From Carposina sasakii (taxonomy: Eukaryota > Arthropoda > Insecta > Lepidoptera > Carposinidae), in contig CP053156.1 of the NCBI GenBank assembly GCA_014607495.2, forward strand, positions 2,604,001-2,668,000: a stretch of DNA of 64,000 nt. The letters run 5' to 3'. This document shows, in pieces, positions 29,476-40,959 of this stretch. A program made the position numbers and the translations under genes. The notes beneath the pieces were generated by a model that was not told the origin of the DNA, did no database searches, and was given only the letters and a program-made list of their open reading frames with translations. The stretch's first letter is position 1. Every line of letters begins with the position of its first letter.

Positions 29476-30152
29476 ATACTCCAGCCACATTGTTGCGACA
29501 AGATTCGTGTTGCGTTGTCGCGATAAAACTTCGTCTTCGACTTTACGACGAAGCGCTTGGCCACATTATAAAGACTTCGCTTTGTCGCGACAACCTAGAA
29601 CCGTAGAGGTGAGGCATAGATATTGGAATAGGTATGTGGATTAGGTATTTTTGGTACATAGAACAAACAAGCACTGAGGAACGCACGATTAGGTAATGGA
29701 TCAGTCACCGAAAACCGATACTAAATATTCACTGAATAAATATTCTATGTATTAATCTCATACGTAATGGTGAACTTAATTGTAATGGAACGGCCACATC
29801 ATTTTCATCATCATTTACAGCCCTGAGAAGTTCACTGTTGGACTCCCCCAACAATGTCCACTCCGACCGGTCGGAACGGCCACACTGCATAAATATTAGA
29901 AACAGGTATTTGGAATAGGTATTTTTATATATTTGTATTAGGTGTAACAGGTACGATTTTTACCTAATCCGAACCATCTCTACTAAAGCGCGCAAAGTGT
30001 AGCCGAACTTTGTCGCGATAAAACCCTTTGATGTGCGGCAATTTACCGACATTGGCGCGAAGTACATTTTGTGTCGCGATGATGATTCGTGACAGGACGA
30101 ACTCTTTGCCCAGACGTGTCGCCGAATCTTTGGCCGAATGTGGCCGGAGTAT
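29476..30152. mobile_element. TIR element with TGTCGCGA subterminal motifs
   Basis: The left end ATACTCCAGCCACATTG is inverted at the right end (GAATGTGGCCGGAGTAT), with two mismatches. Several TGTCGCGA or GTCGCGAT motifs occur inside both ends. The length is about 677 bp and no transposase frame is present. It holds the small insertion at 29799-29872. Confidence 0.55.
29799..29872 (-). mobile_element. 74-bp LINE-tail insertion with 12-bp duplication
   Basis: It contains the inverted CCAACAGTGGACATT-type tail of the RTE-like family (compare 32020-32090). It is flanked by a perfect 12-bp direct repeat, GGAACGGCCACA, at 29787-29798 and 29873-29884. This is a severely 5'-truncated retroposition. 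Confidence 0.7.
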
Positions 30153-30844
30153 AAGCCTTTTGTAGCAAACGCAAGAACGGGAACTAAAAGGGGAAAATTC
30201 ATACCTATCAAGTGCACAAATAGTATGTACTTCTGCCGCGATGGCAAACTATAGGTAAGGTTATGGGTGTGAAATCTAGATAACTGGATAAATTGGCTAA
30301 ATAAATTTGGCATTTCGAACTAGCTTAAAGAATTTTATCGGCAGATGGCGTCTCACCAACTCCTTAAAATCCTGTATTCGCGTATTCTGGACGCACGCAC
30401 GGAGCGAAGGTGTTACATATATATAGGTAATGTTAGACTAATTCCGACCTGTTAACTACCCACCCGTAACTGGTCATTTAGTTATTCTACTGCCCAAGTA
30501 TTTATTTTACGACCCGTTTTATTATTTTCTACAACTCATTTTTCTTTACTTACTTACTGCTAAGTTTTAACTGCCGAACTTGTTACTAAAAGTGCATTTT
30601 TAAAATTTTCAACTTACCCGGGTAAGTGCCCCGTTAAGTTAATCAGTGTCGAAGTATAATGTAAGTACCCTCACTACGTATCCTACTAATATTATAAACG
30701 CGAAAGTTTATAAGTACCTATGGATGGATGGATGTTTCTTACTCTTTTACGTAAAAACGGCTGAAGCGATACCTATTAAGAAAAGGTACCTACATTACCT
30801 AGATGCTTTGTGAATTCATGTACAAACTTTACATGTACAAACTT
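30153..30844. other. Spacer with repeat scraps
   Basis: An ACTAATATTATAAACGCGAAAG scrap near 30690-30780 is the end of the abundant LINE tail seen at 35745. No gene is seen. Confidence 0.35.
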
Positions 30845-30851
30845 TACATGT

Positions 30852-30980
30852 ACAGGGTGTGTGTGACAGCCAGGCAAATATTGATACGCTAACTTCAGAC
30901 CATGATCCTGAAGCGAAAGCTACTGAAAATTTTCGCAATCGCGTCGATATCCACGATCTGTGGTCATGCTAGGGGGCCTG
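30852..30980 (+). repeat. Repeat with CAGGGTG start
   Basis: The motifs GACAGCCAGGCAAATATTGATA and ACTTCAGAC are shared with 55987-56080. TATCCACGAT followed by GTGGTCATGCTAGGGGG is shared with 32448-32478. Confidence 0.5.
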
Positions 30981-31569
30981 TAGGTACACTATGATGATCT
31001 CTGCTGGCATTATTCGTCGCTGTGACCAAAATGCGGTCTGGAGGGCATAATTTTATTGTTATGTTTGTCGTGAACTAACCGCATTGTATTCAAGTACAAG
31101 AATGTTGTGACCGATTAGGGGTCTGACTGATCTATTTTGAATTACCCCCATGTTTAGACAAAAACAGGGGAAGTTACGACCGAATTTTATCATGTAAAGA
31201 AGCCTTTGATGAACACTCTCGTCAAAATAAAATTAATAAATAAAATAAATAAACTTAAAGAATAAAATAAATTATTTATGTTCATGTTGTGTCTTCGCAG
31301 AAACATAAATGTTTTTAGAAATGAGGCTTTGCTTAAAAGAATAACAAAACCTTATTAATCACAAACAGTATGAACATTTTAGTTCCGATAGTGAATTATA
31401 AAGCTTTAGTTGAAATTAGGTGCTTTTAATATCCAGTATATTACCCATGGAGAATGTATAACTTCTCCATGATATTACCTATAAAAAAACATCTACAAAT
31501 AAATTGATTTCCCGCTACAACCAAGCAGTAGGTATATTATTATGTGAATACATTAGATTATACAGTGTA
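30981..31569. other. Spacer without recognised gene
   Basis: Nothing was recognised beyond AT-rich sequence. Confidence 0.35.
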
Positions 31570-31889
31570 TAGGTATGTGTTTTTTCGTTGCCACCCTTAA
31601 CGAAGGTACGTACTTAAAAAAAAAAATTACTTGATCGGGCGAAATTTATAGTGCCTAGTGTTTATGCTAGTTTTTTCATAGACAGATATTAATAATTTGT
31701 CGTGAAAAAATCTTGCTACACGCGTCAATGTGCATTTTATGCAGAAAAACGCAGTCTATTTACTTAACTTTGGACCCTAATATTTTGGAAACCTGACACT
31801 TCCCAGGCATGCTTCCATGGAGAAAAATGATCGTAATGATGAGGAGATTCCGTAGTTTTCGGGAACGTTGACGACCAAAAATCATCCTG
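31570..31889 (-). mobile_element. CAGGATG-ended MITE, copy 4
   Basis: An inverted copy about 320 bp long. The left terminal motif is decayed (TAGGTATGTGTTTTTTCG) but the right end is intact (ATCATCCTG). Confidence 0.7.
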
Positions 31890-32009
31890 TATACATGAAT
31901 ACGGATGTTAGATGGGCTGGGGTTGAATTAATCTCTAGTAAATATGTATTTTAATAGAGGCACCTTTTCACCAAGTGAGTTGGATGTGAATATCCCCCGT
32001 CAGTTTGGA

Positions 32010-32098
32010 TGCAGGCTGCTTCCGACCGGTCGGAGTGGAGGTTGTTGGGGGAGGCCTATGTCCAACAGTGGACTTCTCAGGACTGTAAATGAAATGAT
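32010..32098 (+). repeat. RTE-type LINE tail fragment
   Basis: Contains GGCTGCTTCCGACCGGTCGG and CCTATGTCCAACAGTGGACTT. It is the same tail as at 29799-29872. Confidence 0.5.
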
Positions 32099-32769
32099 GA
32101 TCCCCCGTCAACTGTTCTTTTTTTTTTAAAAGATGCGTTGATACGTGTGCTTTTCAGCGGGAAGGTGTGTGGTTTCGATCCAGTCACGGGCTTGTGCCAC
32201 TTAAATATTATTTAATGTACGAATTATCTAAAATTGTCACTTAGCTGTATCTATCTGAGGAGGGTTGCGATCAGGCAGGCCGACTGTAAAATAAATGGTA
32301 AAACTTTGGTAATATGCACAAGTAGCATGACCTGCGAAACACGATAAGATAAAGCGATTTATCGACATAGATCGAATTTAGCCTGCCATAATACAATAAA
32401 TATAGCCGCCATGTTTTGTATAGAGACGATACGATATCGTACGATACGATATCCACGATACGTGGTCATGCTAGGGGGGATGAGTTTCAAAAGATCGATA
32501 GGTACATCGATATAATTTTCGAAATATATTGCGCCGACCCCATTAATAATTGAATAAGGTCAGGAAGATGACTGTGATGACCTAAATCGAGATTACAGAT
32601 TTGTATCGTGGGGTTTCATTGTCTAAGAATCAATTAGGGTTTGTTTTACGACGATTACAAACATAAAGCTTATCAATAATGGTTAACTAACAACTAAAGT
32701 GCGTTTTGTCGAATAGTTCCTTTGTGTGGTGGCACTAGTTACTTTGTGCATGACCACATTTTCTTTATA
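32099..32769. other. Spacer
   Basis: A GTGGTTTCGATCCAGTCAC string near 32170 looks tRNA-derived but is isolated. No gene is seen. Confidence 0.35.
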
Positions 32770-32779
32770 AAATTATTAA

Positions 32780-32850
32780 TAAAGAAATGGAAAAAATTCC
32801 TCACCCGGGTGGGAATCGAACCCACGACCTCTGCATTCCGTACTATTTTC
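32780..32850 (-). repeat. tRNA-derived SINE scrap
   Basis: On the minus strand it holds a perfect polymerase III B-box type string, GGGTTCGATTCCC, but no matching A box or cloverleaf upstream. It therefore reads as a SINE fragment and not a tRNA gene. Confidence 0.4.
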
Positions 32851-34699
32851 TTTCACAAAAAATGTTAGTTCCAAAATCAGGCATAGGAGGACGGACTTTA
32901 CAAAGCATTCGTTACCCATTTTTGTTTATCATTCAGCGTTGATCGTCGTCGATAATGTCATAAAATGTCTTTATCGCGAAATTATGTTGTATAATTTATC
33001 CCCTTAATCCTGAGCTGTATTTCTAAATACTCTGGGCCTTGAAATAAAATTAATGTAGAGTATATAGGTAGGTACAGTCGTCTGAATAAAATGTTACTGA
33101 TATCTGTGTATATTATGTGAGTACCTACTTATTAAGAGGAAAAATTTTGATCAGTAGATAAGCTTACTATTAGGGTACCATAGATAGAGGAATAACATAA
33201 AAACTTATAATTTTATGCAACCTAGTATTATTATTCCGAATGGTAGGTACCTAAGCTTGATAACAAATAATAAAATAATCTAAGTACGTTATTTTATTTT
33301 GTGGCTCTAATTATTATTATTATAATTTTTTACGTAGGTTTAGTTATCATTGCAAATAATTTTAGTTCGTAGGTTAATGATATTGTAATATTTTTGCTAA
33401 ATAATAAAATCAAGGGTAATAAAAAAAAATTATAAAAAAAAAATTATAAAAAAAAATTAAATAACAATGCTTAATGTACGTTAAAATATAAAAGAGAAGT
33501 TGAAGCATAACTCGTATAGTGGGCTATTTTAATAGATTTTCGGTAACAAAGGCGCATTTGTTACATCCTGTAGAAGTGCTAAAATAGAGAATGCTAATGA
33601 ATAGCTTGATTATTTTGTTTAACGTTTGACCATGATGGGGTGAATATACAAGTACTTGACTACCCAATACGAGATTGGATAGCTCACAAGGAGTGAACGT
33701 TAATAAAGGTAAAGTTATGTTCATACTCGTAACTCTTGACTAGTCAAGCTAGATATGTATTGTTAATACATTTTTATTTATTTATTCTAACTAAAAGAAA
33801 ATATATCACATCACAACAAAAAAGCTTTTAATAGAGTAACATAATCCACACTTCACTGCCATGTGTTCATACGAGATTTGTGTTCTATAAAAAAATGTAT
33901 GTTAACTAGCTAACGCCCGTAACTTCGTACGTAAACTATAGAAACACCGTTAATAACAAAGCATTACATTATTATATGTATGGATGGAAGATAGATGAGC
34001 ACGATGATTATCCAGAAATTCTCCCGTCTTGATGAGGGTGACTGTCCCATAGAAATTATACAAATTGTCTTGAAACGTGAAAGTCAATGAGCCTTGCTTT
34101 TCGCCTATTGTCCGTTTACAAGTTTGTCAAGTAGGTAGGTAGATATCTATAGGTAACTACGGACCACCCGGAATGTGCTGTATCTTAAAAGTTTTAAGTA
34201 CCTAATAATCGTACTATTAGTAATATGTAGTACGATTTTTTAAGCACATTTATGTCATAATTTCTTATAGAAAAAAAGAATCATATTTGTTTGTTATATC
34301 TACCTAGGTAGGTACATGTGTCCGTAACTAATAAAAAGTTCAATATTCTTTTTTTAATATCGAATTATTATTATAGGTATTAACATAGACTAGGCACAAT
34401 TTTATCACTTATATGCTAGTGCATAGAAATTGCTATTTGATACCCACGAACATCGAAATTCCAATATCGGATTGAAATTCCATTTGGAATCGAAATCAAG
34501 GCCTCAGCTGTCTGACAAGGCGTGATATAACGGTGCAGATCTCGTACAGACAGACCTAATAGCCACAGGATGGTAATAAGCGAGTGTGGCTATGGCGTCG
34601 CCGCCCGCCGCCACTGCGGAATAAATTATAATACCTACATAATATTAGCTAGGTAGCATAATCTAATTTGTACCTACATAAATAATTATAAAAAGTATT
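32851..34699. other. AT-rich stretch with small repeats
   Basis: A three-fold repeat of about 14 bp (A8-9 plus TTAT) lies at 33419-33462. A scrap of the TGTAAC-ended MITE lies near 33515-33572 (AGTGGGCTATTTTAATAG, TTTGTTACATCCTG). A CpG-rich spot (GCGTCGCCGCCCGCCGCC) lies near 34588. No gene is recognised. Confidence 0.4.
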
Positions 34700-34850
34700 G
34701 TATGCTGTCATACTTATTCTTTATTGCACATACATAAAAGAATATAGTATACAAGATAAAAGAAGAAATACATGTACAATGGCAAGCTTATCTCTACAAG
34801 AGATCTCTTCCAGGAAGCCAAGCAAGTAAAGAGAAATAAGTGTTAACTAA
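34700..34850 (-). repeat. LINE 3' tail
   Basis: Contains TTCTTTATTGCACATAC, then GTACAATGGCAAGCTTATC and GAGATCTCTTCCAGGAAG. This is the 3' untranslated tail of a lepidopteran LINE; compare the tail at 57415-57475, downstream of the LINE remnant at 57590. Confidence 0.5.
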
Positions 34851-34855
34851 TATAG

Positions 34856-35225
34856 GGTGATGATGATGATCTCCGACCGTATTTCGGCCACGGCGATCAA
34901 TCTCTACGGAGATTGGCCAGGGACGCAGGAGATATTATAGTGCACAAGTGTGTGCGCAAACACATGGTGACATAATTCTTACTCTATTCTCTCTTCTCTT
35001 AAACAGTACAAGTCTACAGTCATTTGATACCCTACACGGGTATTTGTAAACATTAGATTTTTCATTGCCAATTTCACTCCTCATATCTTTCAAATGGCTA
35101 AACCGGTCCTTATGAAACATAGCTAAGAACACCCTTGATATGCTCTCGACAGTCTTCATCCATTTGGGAGCTACGATGTCACAGACTGATAGACACACAA
35201 ACATACACACTCATTCATACACCCC
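34856..35225 (-). repeat. Two dispersed repeats in series
   Basis: The first (34865-34950) holds CGACCGTATTTCGGCCACGG and TCTACGGAGATTGGCCAGG. The second (about 35060-35215), read on the minus strand, holds GACATCGTAGCTCCCAAATGG as in the repeat at 42130-42415. Confidence 0.45.
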
Positions 35226-35744
35226 CCCTCTTTTTTAGAAAAGTAAAATGTAGGATCCTACCTACATTTTACTTTTCTATAAAACCAACACAAGGGATCA
35301 CTTACAAATTAAAAATGAATTGGGTATTTTTTCCTTACCTGACTGTTATACCCATTTCTATATTCACGCAGTAATTTTCTCAACAAAATTTACCAGAGGT
35401 AATCGAATCAAATATACCTAATAAAATATTATTAGGCAATAAAAGAATACGGACATTGATGTAAGCAATTTGTTGCAAACGTGAACGGACTTGTAAGATC
35501 GGAAGATATAAGTCCGTGATAGAATAATATACCTACAGCTTGGGTATATAACAAATTTCTCCAGTTGGACAAGCACCTAAATCAAGATGGCGGCGTAGCG
35601 TGATAAAGCATGAACCAGCGGTAGATAAGTTACAGCAAATAATTTTATTATTCGACCGTACAAGCACAGAATACTCAATTAAAACAAGTTGTACAGAAGT
35701 CAGTATCTACCCTTAAGGCATTCTGTGCCAGCCATACACGATAA
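35226..35744. other. Spacer without recognised gene
   Basis: GTAAAATGTAGGATCCTACCTACATTTTAC at 35242-35271 is a short palindrome. Nothing else is noted. Confidence 0.35.
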
Positions 35745-35980
35745 AGTACTCTGAAAAAAATCAGATAAAAACAAAGTGTCGAAACTATTCGGGATAAAAA
35801 TATTTTCCCGGGATAAAAAGTAGCCTATGTGTTAATCCAGGGTGTCAGCTAACTCCTAACCGAGTTTTAATAAAATCGCTCTAGCCGTTTTTACGTGAAA
35901 GAGTAACAAACATCCATCCATCCATCCATACTCACAAACTTTCGCGTTTATAATATTAGTAAGATGTACAGGACATTAAA
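35745..35980 (+). repeat. Lepidopteran LINE/SINE tail
   Basis: Contains TTTTCCCGGGATAAAAAGTAGC, an (ATCC)n run and CTTTCGCGTTTATAATATTAGT, the common end of this repeat class. Confidence 0.55.
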
Positions 35981-37264
35981 CAATTGTGAACTAAAACTAA
36001 ATAGGATTTCATTCAGGATAAGTTTGTCTATTTGACGATGTGTGTAACTTACAAGTACATATATCTATAAATTATATAAAGTACCTATATACCGTTCCTT
36101 AATTAGCATTATTGTTAGATTATATACAGTCCACAAGTAGAGATCCAATATATTTAAAATTTAAATAAGTCTACGAAGGGCGAAGCCAATTAATTAACGG
36201 ATGTTAATTTGTATTTCGTTTGTAACCGCTCTGATAATTGGTTTTGGTGTTCAATGTGATACTTAATTAAAAATCTTGAATTATTTAATTTGGATTTCGC
36301 CTCAGAATCATTGTCTGAAGTCGGCATATCAATATTGAACATATAAAAGTGACCCTATTAAATGTTATAAAAGTTTACTCTGTACATGCTGTTCAAAAAC
36401 AAGTTTGAAGTTGTTAACACCTGGGTCCAGGGCTCTAGACGAAAGTCACTGTCTCTTCTGCCCGAAATACCTGTAAACATTCGTAAGTATGTATTTATAA
36501 CCCGCATGCAGCTAAAAATATATTGATTTTATCCTATCTGATCTTACTAGTCCTATTAACAGTATACTTGCGATAGTTTGTGAGGATGGATCTTATGTAT
36601 GTTTTTTACTCTTTCACACAAACAACTGAATGAATTTTGATTGAATTTGTCAAGTATATTTATTTATAAAGTTCACATTATTGGTTGACAGGTTGAAAAG
36701 CGTGGTCTAAAATTTGCAGTAGGTATATTATATGTACTTTGCATAGACCAATTCCTCTAAAGCCCGCGCTCTGCTAGTAAAAATTGGTACCCTCTAACTA
36801 AGCAATAGCGTACAAAACTTCGTAGCATGTCATTGCGTTTTCGTAGCATGTCATTGCGTATTCGTAGCATGTCATTGTGTTCGTAGCACGTTGTACATTA
36901 CTTACTGCTACGAACGAAATCCATAATCTTACGGAATCGAATTTACCGACTAACTTTACGTGGAAAAGTGGATGGATAGTAAATGCTGAAGTTGCTTACA
37001 TAATTTATTAAAATGAAGGGCACTTTTGAATTATATACGTCCTTTATAACTTTTTGGAGAAAACGGTTGTAGGAACCTTAATGTAATTTTTAAAACATCG
37101 GAAATAATCACTAGCCCTGCTACTAATAAAATAAACCGCACGTAAAGTTACTACCTCGTTATACTTGATTTTTAACAGCAAAGTATATGAAATATCTGTC
37201 AAATTAAACTGTAAATAGCTTATAACTAGTTTAAAGATTTTTATTAGTAAGGCTCTACATGTGT
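35981..37264. other. AT-rich stretch with a minisatellite
   Basis: No gene is recognised. A short tandem repeat of CGTAGCATGTCATTGCG lies at 36821-36890. Confidence 0.4.
36821..36890. repeat. 19-21 bp minisatellite, 3.5 copies
   Basis: CGTAGCATGTCATTGYG starts at 36821, 36842 and 36863, with a degenerate fourth unit at 36882. Confidence 0.75.
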
Positions 37265-37269
37265 ATGTT

Positions 37270-37520
37270 ATTCGTTTCGTCAGCCTGTTGCAGTCTACTG
37301 CTGGACGTAGGCCTCCGCCAGAGCACGCCACAAGGCTCGATCTCCCGTTTTTGCCATCCAGTCACTACCAGCCGCCCTCTTTTAAGTCATCCGTCCATCT
37401 GGCCGGAGGGCGTCCAACGCCATACTTGCCGAGGCGCGGTCTCTATTTAAGACCATTCTGTTTTACGACAGATGTGACCAGCCCACTGCCACTTCAGTCT
37501 GCTACATCCTGATTTTAAAT
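37270..37520 (-). pseudogene. RTE-clade LINE ORF2 C-terminal remnant
   Basis: Minus-strand frames spell the conserved RTE C-terminus in pieces: KWQWAGHICRKTEW, then GRPPARWTDDLK, then DWMAKTGDRALWRALAEAYVQQ and a stop. At least two frameshifts separate the pieces, so it is dead. The pattern G-R-P-P-x-R-W-x-D-D-L/I-K and ALWRAL-EAYVQQ is diagnostic of RTE-type reverse-transcriptase proteins. No RT core is present. Confidence 0.75.
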
Positions 37521-37589
37521 CCTGCAGTTCTGGCTACCACGTTGTTTAATGGCTAACACAGCCATGTTTTTGTGTATTACACAATTCAT

Positions 37590-37745
37590 CCATCACATCA
37601 GCATTGCAGTTCACTGCTGGACGTACGAGTAGGCCTCTCCCAGTGCATGCCATAAGGTTACTGCCATAGGGACATTTTTTCCTATAGTCATCACGCTTCA
37701 CTGCCCACCTCGAGCAAACGCTTAATCGTCTCTTATGATACTCAC
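37590..37745 (-). repeat. RTE-tailed SINE-like copy
   Basis: The inverted counterpart of 1760-1945 and 7780-7955 (CGTCCAGCAGTGAACTGCAAT on the minus strand), partly degraded. Confidence 0.5.
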
Positions 37746-39527
37746 GGGCAGACATGGGAGTGGTGCTATTCTACTTTGCTGACACCATACGACATAATAA
37801 GTAAGTTTTCGGATTAGCAGCTATGTATTTATGGTTGCATGCTAGGTGCTTGGATCTGGCTTCTCATAACGACCTGTGTTCGTGACCATGATCGGCAGAT
37901 CCCAGCGGAGGATGTAGGGCCCGGTGGTGGGCGAATCCTCGATGGAGAACCGTTCCACTAAGCACCCATAAGATTTGAGGAAAATATTAGGTAGATGATA
38001 ATACCTATGTATTACGAAAGAATCTAAATAGACATATAAAGCTAAAGTCTAAAGTAGAAATATATAGGTAGATGAAAAGATGAAATAGACATTTACCTGT
38101 GTGTCGCGATATATGTTTTGAATAATTCTATAGACCCTTCAAACGACCGTCCTTTTCATGTACAATGTAATAGGAAGCTGAGGGCGCATCTGGAAATTTG
38201 AATCGTCATTAAATCAAAGTCATTGTGGGTAAGCAGTGAGAATACTTACTAAGAGTATTAACGTGTAACGTAACATTACCGGAAATTAGACAAATAAAAC
38301 ATTTCATTCATTTACATTATTGATTCGACATTGAGCATTACATTATAATATTACTTCCCTGATTGGCGAGAATTCGCATATTATGTTATACTCGTACCTA
38401 TTATATGGAGTCGACTAAATTACACGAAAATCACATTCCATTATGTTTCACGTTGTATCAAGATATTGCACATATGACATTACAAGCTGCACATTTTAAT
38501 GTTCAATTTACCTTCTTTACTAATATAACACCCGAATGTGTAAGTAACATTGCATTACACGCGAATTTACCGATAAGGGAGCACCTTCAGAAGCCAACGT
38601 ATATAGGTCTTATACTCGTATCATCTAATCAAGCCTAATGGCTCATTTACACTCTCGTTCGAGCGACGACACTACGAAGGTGATGTAAAGACGTTATGCG
38701 ACGCAAGATGAACATGGTGAGTGAACCCTGAGACTGAATTACATGATATTATCTATTTTATTACTGTGCCAAGATGATGCTTTTCGCTGTGAAGTGGATA
38801 TCAGATGAAACAGGTTGAGAAAATGCAGTTAAAGTAGCGATATAATTTTTTCAGATCTTTTACATCTGACCTCGCCTTTCTATATGTGGCGCTAAGATCA
38901 CATGCGGCTACCTCATTTTTAGGGACACAGCCGTACGAGTATGTGTGTATATAATTATGTAGATCGTACCTATCTTTTTTAAATATCCAGAACCGTAAGT
39001 AAACTGAAAAATGTCTTAGCACATGCTCCGCAGTTGCCGATGTTGACAAAACCTTATTAAGTTTAAGTGTTATGTGGCATACATAATTTCTATCGCGGTC
39101 CGGAAATAGAGCGAGGGTAACATCTTTATTGCAACTGCTGTGTTGTAAATGTGCCGCCAACATATCTCACTCAACCGAGTTAAATTTTGCATTTATGCCT
39201 ATTATTATTGGAAAATAGGATAAAGCAGAGTAAAATACGTGTGTTTGCATTAGTATATGAGCTAACAAAAGATGGTAGATCTAGGCCTCACATTGAGTGA
39301 CTGAGGTTTAATTAATGATTTATGTGAATGAACTTGATGGGGGAATGAAAGACAGAGAGATTTAGATATTACAATAATTTATACGTCTTATACAGAGTTA
39401 TATACCTATACAGTGGCTAAACAGCAATGCCACTCGGTCGAGAGAGTGGTATAGGTGGTCTGTGGGTAGGTAAGAGTGAATCACAAAGTGCATACTAATA
39501 GAGCACTCGGCCGAGGGCACTCTCTCG
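37746..39527. other. Long stretch without recognised gene
   Basis: Frames of 91 codons (38363-38638) and 120 codons (38801-39163, minus strand) are present but show no family features. Their composition follows the AT-rich background. GCACTCGGCCGAGGGCACTC near 39502 is a short palindromic spot. Confidence 0.4.
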
Positions 39528-39535
39528 CTACTATG

Positions 39536-40146
39536 CAGTGTTGGCAACCGTACGATAATTATCGTACATGCACGATAATTTGATACCAGCCTACGATGTA
39601 CGATTGCGATTCATTATCGTACACAAATGTACGATAATTTTCGAATTTCCCAAATGTTTTTTTTATAAAATCGCAGATCGAAGTCTGAGCAGCAGGAGCT
39701 TCGCGACACCGACACAGAGCGACACTGGCGACACAGTAGCGATATTTTCGATGGATTCCTCTGTCTGTTGTTCTCTACAGTTAGAGTTAGGCCCAACCCG
39801 ACCAATAGGACACGATAGTTCCTTCCATCTTCCGTCTTCGTTTGTAATGGATTTCGATAGTTTCGTTCACTCATATGTATATAGATAAGAAATATATAAA
39901 TATATATCTCGTTGAATATTACATATTTTGTCAATTTATGTATTCATGAATAAATTTAATAATCGACTGATCAACTTTACAGCCATTTTATTTTTGTAAA
40001 ACTTTTGAAACACACAAATTTTCGCGCCATTTTCTACGCAATGTACCCATGTGAAAATCATGAAATTCGAAAAAGGACATGACGAGCGGCTGAGCGCAAT
40101 ATAAGTTCGTAATAATATCTATTTTATTAATAATTAACGTTTACAC

Positions 40147-40200
<54 letters not shown>

Positions 40201-40467
40201 TCGTGGGTACTAAGCAACGGTATATAAATACATAGATAAATATAGAAACATCCATGACTCGGAAACAAACATCGATATTCATCATATCAATGTTTGCACC
40301 TACCGGGATTCGAACCCAGGACCTATGGCGTCGCAGGCAGGGTCACTACCTACTAGACCAATCGGCCGTTTTTTATGTCATTCAAAAGTATACGATAATT
40401 TTTCGTCAGGTACGATAATTTTACGCCCCTGGTACGATCAGCGCATCATTCTAGGTTGCCAACACTG
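39536..40467. mobile_element. Non-autonomous hAT element
   Basis: The 932-bp element has perfect inverted ends, CAGTGTTGGCAACC and GGTTGCCAACACTG, and an exact 8-bp target duplication, CTACTATG, at 39528-39535 and 40468-40475. An 8-bp duplication with CAGTG ends is the hAT signature. TACGATAATT-type motifs repeat inside both ends (for example 39551, 39630, 40390, 40410), probable transposase-binding repeats. No transposase is encoded. A SINE (40148-40368) lies inside. Confidence 0.85.
40148..40368 (-). mobile_element. tRNA-derived SINE with 52-nt poly(A)
   Basis: On the minus strand it starts CGGCCGATTGGTCTAGTAGG (A-box-like TGGTCTAGTAGG), has a perfect B box GGTTCGAATCC at 40306-40316, and ends in a tail seen here as 52 T at 40148-40199. 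It sits inside the hAT element, so it is younger than that insertion. The long uninterrupted tail suggests recent retroposition. Confidence 0.8.
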
Positions 40468-40475
40468 CTACTATG

Positions 40476-40959
40476 TACGGTACTCGGCTCGTGTGATCAT
40501 GCCATTAAGTAATATTCATTTCAAATTATGTACAACTTATTCGGATGGTGGACTTCTCTCGGCTGAAAATGATCCATAGGTACATACATAAACTCACGCT
40601 CATTATCCCCAAAGAAGTTGGGGAGAAGTATGCAAATTATACACCCACTTTTCACCAGTTACCACGTGGTAGGGGTTGAGCCTAACAGCAACGCGGAAAC
40701 TAAGACAACCATCTAGCTACCGGTAACGAATCCAACAGGAAATGTTTCCGAGTCACTCTAAATAATATGATATGCTATTAGCATCGGAGCCTCAGCAGGG
40801 TCGAACCCACTTACACGCTGGAAATGACGATGAAATGATAAGGGATCTTAAACGAATCATAAAGATTAATCTCGAACGAATAGTATCTTTATATCGAATC
40901 CTTATTGTATAATGCATCGTATTATTGACCCACGCGTGTAAGATTGAGTGTTGCGTGGC
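40476..40959. other. Spacer without recognised gene
   Basis: A string CCCCAAAGAAGTTGGGGAGAAG near 40609 and GGTCGAACCCACTTACACGC near 40799 look like parts of a dispersed repeat. No gene is seen. Confidence 0.35.

Noticed and set aside
32800..32850. Possible tRNA gene (GGGTTCGATTCCC on the minus strand)
   Set aside because: No A box, acceptor stem or cloverleaf can be built around it.
38801..39163. 120-codon minus-strand frame
   Set aside because: No domain or compositional support; flanking sequence gives no gene context.
40300..40368. Possible tRNA gene
   Set aside because: A and B boxes are present but followed by a long unrelated body and a 52-nt poly(A), so it is a tRNA-derived SINE.
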